From contig NZ_JADPVI010000001.1 in assembly GCF_015679325.1 (NCBI RefSeq), positions 1,054,001-1,118,000 on the forward strand: a stretch of DNA of 64,000 bases. Reading direction: 5' to 3'. The translations under genes and the position numbers were made by a program. The notes below the pieces were generated by a model. The model was not told where the DNA came from, ran no database searches, and saw only the letters and a list, made by a program, of their open reading frames with translations. The stretch comes from Kaistella gelatinilytica (GTDB taxonomy: Bacteria; Bacteroidota; Bacteroidia; Flavobacteriales; Weeksellaceae). Below are positions 63,452-64,000 of this stretch, piece after piece; position 1 is the stretch's first letter; every line of letters starts with the position of its first letter.

Positions 63452-64000
63452 TTATTCCTGCAATCCTTTTTTATAGGTTTCGAGCGCTCGTAAACGCGCA
63501 AACTTGTGATCAACCATTGGTTGTGGATAATCTTTTGTTCCAAATTCTTTGACCCATTTTTTGATATACTTAAATTCTGGATCGAATTTTTTTTGCTGTT
63601 CTTCCGGATTAAATACTCTGAAATATGGTGCAGAATCACAACCAGTTCCTGCGCTCCACTGCCAGTTCCCATTATTCGCAGATAAATCGTAATCCAGTAA
63701 CTTTTCTGCAAAGTAAGCTTCACCGATTCTCCAGTCCATTAAAAGATGCTTCGTGAAAAAACTTGCACAGACCATTCGAACGCGATTGTGCATAAAACCA
63801 GTTTCATTGAGTTCGCGCATTCCCGCATCAACAATAGGATAACCGGTTTTTCCTTCCTGCCACTTCTTCAAGCTTTCATCATCATAGATCCAGGTGATCT
63901 TGTCGTATTTTCTTTTAAAAGATTCGTGAACAACTTTGGGGAAATGATATAAGATCTGCATAAAAAATTCCCGCCAAATCAATTCCTTCAGATAGGTCTC
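63452..64000 (-). CDS. deoxyribodipyrimidine photolyase/cryptochrome family (partial)
   Basis: C-terminal part, about 182 residues, continuing past the right edge (frame open to 64000, ETYLKELIWREFF). NNGNWQWSAGTGCDSAPYFR holds the FAD- and DNA-contacting Trp/Asp residues and VDAGMRELNETGFMHNRVRM is the family helix. Light-driven repair of pyrimidine dimers is likely; a cryptochrome role cannot be excluded without the N-terminal half. Confidence 0.9.
   Translation of the reverse strand, partial: ETYLKELIWREFFMQILYHFPKVVHESFKRKYDKITWIYDDESLKKWQEGKTGYPIVDAGMRELNETGFMHNRVRMVCASFFTKHLLMDWRIGEAYFAEKLLDYDLSANNGNWQWSAGTGCDSAPYFRVFNPEEQQKKFDPEFKYIKKWVKEFGTKDYPQPMVDHKFARLRALETYKKGLQE

Overview
The window looks like the chromosome of a low-GC member of the Bacteroidota, family Weeksellaceae or close to it (Chryseobacterium, Kaistella, Epilithonimonas). 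The grounds are the flavobacterial -7 promoter box (TAnnTTTG), a DnaG without zinc-finger cysteines, a type IX secretion sorting tail, STN/carboxypeptidase-regulatory TonB receptors with ECF sigma/FecR control, and dispersed intergenic repeats of the kind seen in Chryseobacterium-type genomes. The assignment is inference from sequence only.

Layout. 1-11.5 kb is core metabolism: clpP (partial), dnaG, a secreted isoaspartyl peptidase, tsaE, alanine dehydrogenase, a small DUF4258-like protein, prephenate dehydrogenase, serine dehydratase, a GMC oxidoreductase with an aquaporin, and an alpha/beta hydrolase. 11.6-19.5 kb holds four YceI-like periplasmic proteins, a glucokinase, two outer-membrane beta-barrels, a rhodanese, queG and a DUF2459 protein. 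20.0-34.1 kb is a block of fifteen genes, all on the minus strand, between an intact tRNA-Leu(CAA) and a 14-bp copy of that tRNA's 3' end. It has the geometry of a tRNA-integrated genomic island, but no integrase is left. 34.2-41 kb returns to core genes, including a dihydrolipoamide acyltransferase, lipB, a GAF-type methionine sulfoxide reductase and a secreted peptide-deformylase-like protein that has lost a metal-ligand cysteine. 41.0-47.9 kb is a complete trpEGDCFBA operon. It is preceded by a leader peptide with tandem Trp codons, a strong terminator and a matching antiterminator, which is a readable attenuation switch. 47.9-55.2 kb is a metal-type RND efflux operon with a DUF2231 membrane protein and a cytochrome b. 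55.4-64 kb has lysS, an OsmC protein, a small LuxR-type regulator, a secreted two-domain protein, gyrB, a DUF3298 lipoprotein, a lipid kinase and a partial photolyase.

How the genes work together. The island has two modules. The first, transcribed from 33.8 kb, runs: ECF sigma factor, FecR anti-sigma, TonB-dependent transducer, Rieske protein, OB-fold protein, DUF5777 barrel, c-type cytochrome lipoprotein, YceI, DUF2271 protein with a type IX sorting tail, ApbE flavin transferase. The DUF2271 protein carries a motif (DATTGATLTS) that fits the ApbE flavinylation consensus. This suggests a surface flavoprotein fed by or feeding a Rieske/cytochrome chain under cell-surface signalling control. 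The second module is a DUF2231 protein, a two-component system, a small lipoprotein, a lipoprotein rubrerythrin, another DUF2231 protein and a VIT/CCC1-like fragment truncated next to the att copy. It reads as a metal or oxidative stress unit. The DUF2231 protein of the efflux operon is a clear paralogue of the island copy.
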